Shown piece after piece: positions 63,168-64,000 of a DNA stretch of 64,000 nucleotides. Where the stretch lies: positions 9,843,534-9,907,533 of the forward strand of contig OZ025277.1 in assembly GCA_964019165.1 (NCBI GenBank), in the 5' to 3' direction. The translations under genes were made by a program, and so were the position numbers. Origin of the DNA: Mastigias papua (lineage: Eukaryota; Cnidaria; Scyphozoa; Rhizostomeae; Mastigiidae). Below the pieces are notes generated by a model, which saw only the letters and a list, made by a program, of their open reading frames with translations, was not told the DNA's origin and ran no database searches. Positions within the stretch are counted from its first letter, which is position 1; each line of letters starts with the position of its first letter.

Positions 63168-64000
63168 GTACGTGGTACTATTACTGTTTAACTTTCGATT
63201 ACTTATTGTGGCATTAAATTACTAGGGCCTTGAAGTTTATTTGACTGAATGAAAATACTGGAAAGTGCCTTATTGAGCTCAAAACGATGTGACATACTTT
63301 GTGTCTTGATTTGAGTCGTATTCATGTTGTATAGCAGAGCATAATTTTGCAGAGAATCTTGGTAGGTTGGTAGTGAGCGTCTTTCTGCAGAAGTTGGCTA
63401 TGTAGCCTAGTATATTGTATCTATGGAATTAATTCCATGTTGGAAATTTTTCACGTCAAGATGAGGTTTTCAAGTCTCATAACTTCCTTTGGTGGTGAAT
63501 GAAGCATTGCTAAGATCCATCAATTTTTTATTGTCTTTCGTGTGCATGGTCTACATCTTGACGTTTAGACACACATTTGTGAGCCCATTGGAGCACCCAG
63601 AAAATGTGTACTCTCAAAGTCACAGCATAATTGACCAATTCAATCACTCTGTGTGCGCGAGTACGCTTTTGATGTAACGCACCCTTCCCTGCCTGTATTT
63701 CCTGAAAAAGCTCATTTTCACCCGCTTTCTTTTTCACTTCTAATATATAATCGATCAGGAAACAGGAATGTTCTGCACAACCAGGTTCGTGATAAAGATA
63801 ATCGCAAAGGTAGTTTTCAATCAACACAAATACTGTTATTAACATAGTATGTGCTTCAAAATATTCTGAAATGAATCCCTATAAACTACATTTCAGTCTC
63901 ATCTTCATTATGTGCAGAGAATATATCAGTTGATGGGACTCATGAAGTCCTAACAACTTTGCCTTTGCCCTTTCTTTGTCAAATTTCATCAAACGTGTCT
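63168..64000. other. MPP intron running off the window
   Basis: The donor GTACGT opens an intron with no recognised acceptor followed by the expected GK-domain continuation. Open frames on both strands here have no family motifs. Confidence 0.6.

Overview
This window looks like nuclear DNA from an animal, most likely a non-vertebrate metazoan. It is A+T-rich, its genes are split by GT-AG introns of a few hundred bases to several kilobases, and it is full of simple repeats, short inverted-repeat elements and retrotransposon fossils. There are no operons, ribosome-binding sites, CRISPR arrays or recognisable tRNA/rRNA genes. The species cannot be named from the sequence. All identifications come from recalled family motifs; no database search was run.

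Three protein-coding genes lie on the + strand. (1) About 15.4-25.8 kb: seven exons of a voltage-gated K+ channel of the KCNH (EAG/ERG/ELK) family, running from just before S1 to the stop codon. It has S1-S6, a TVGFGN filter, C-linker, cyclic-nucleotide-binding-homology domain, a 572-residue acidic/serine-rich tail and a C-terminal coiled coil. The N-terminal PAS/eag exons were not found; the first 15 kb is probably upstream intron or intergenic DNA. (2) About 29.9-42.3 kb: a complete 13-exon ZC3H15 (DFRP1) gene, 421 codons, with two CCCH zinc fingers and the DRG1-binding DFRP region. (3) About 50.1 kb to beyond the right edge: 14 exons of a MAGUK scaffold of the MPP2/MPP6 (Drosophila Varicose) type, with two L27 domains, PDZ, SH3, HOOK and the first half of the guanylate-kinase-like domain.

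The genes have unrelated jobs (membrane excitability, translation-factor stability, membrane scaffolding) and show no functional link beyond sharing a strand. Most of the interest is in the accessory DNA: (TA)n blocks, two minisatellites, at least seven short terminal-inverted-repeat (MITE-like) insertions, two LINE reverse-transcriptase fossils, a possible LINE ORF1 fossil, and Penelope-like element (PLE) fossils in the last ZC3H15 intron and just upstream of the first visible MPP exon.

The most unusual signals are small-ribozyme-like. A complete hammerhead fold can be drawn on the minus strand at 13121-13171, between two (TA)n tracts. A second hammerhead-like core lies inside the inverted terminal repeat of the PLE in the ZC3H15 intron. 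Weaker cores occur near 33.1, 36.3 and 47.3 kb. Also notable are a fold-back element whose centre is degenerate telomere-like CCCTAA repeat (30.6-30.9 kb), and a three-copy MITE family in which one copy is CpG-rich and the others show TpG/CpA decay.
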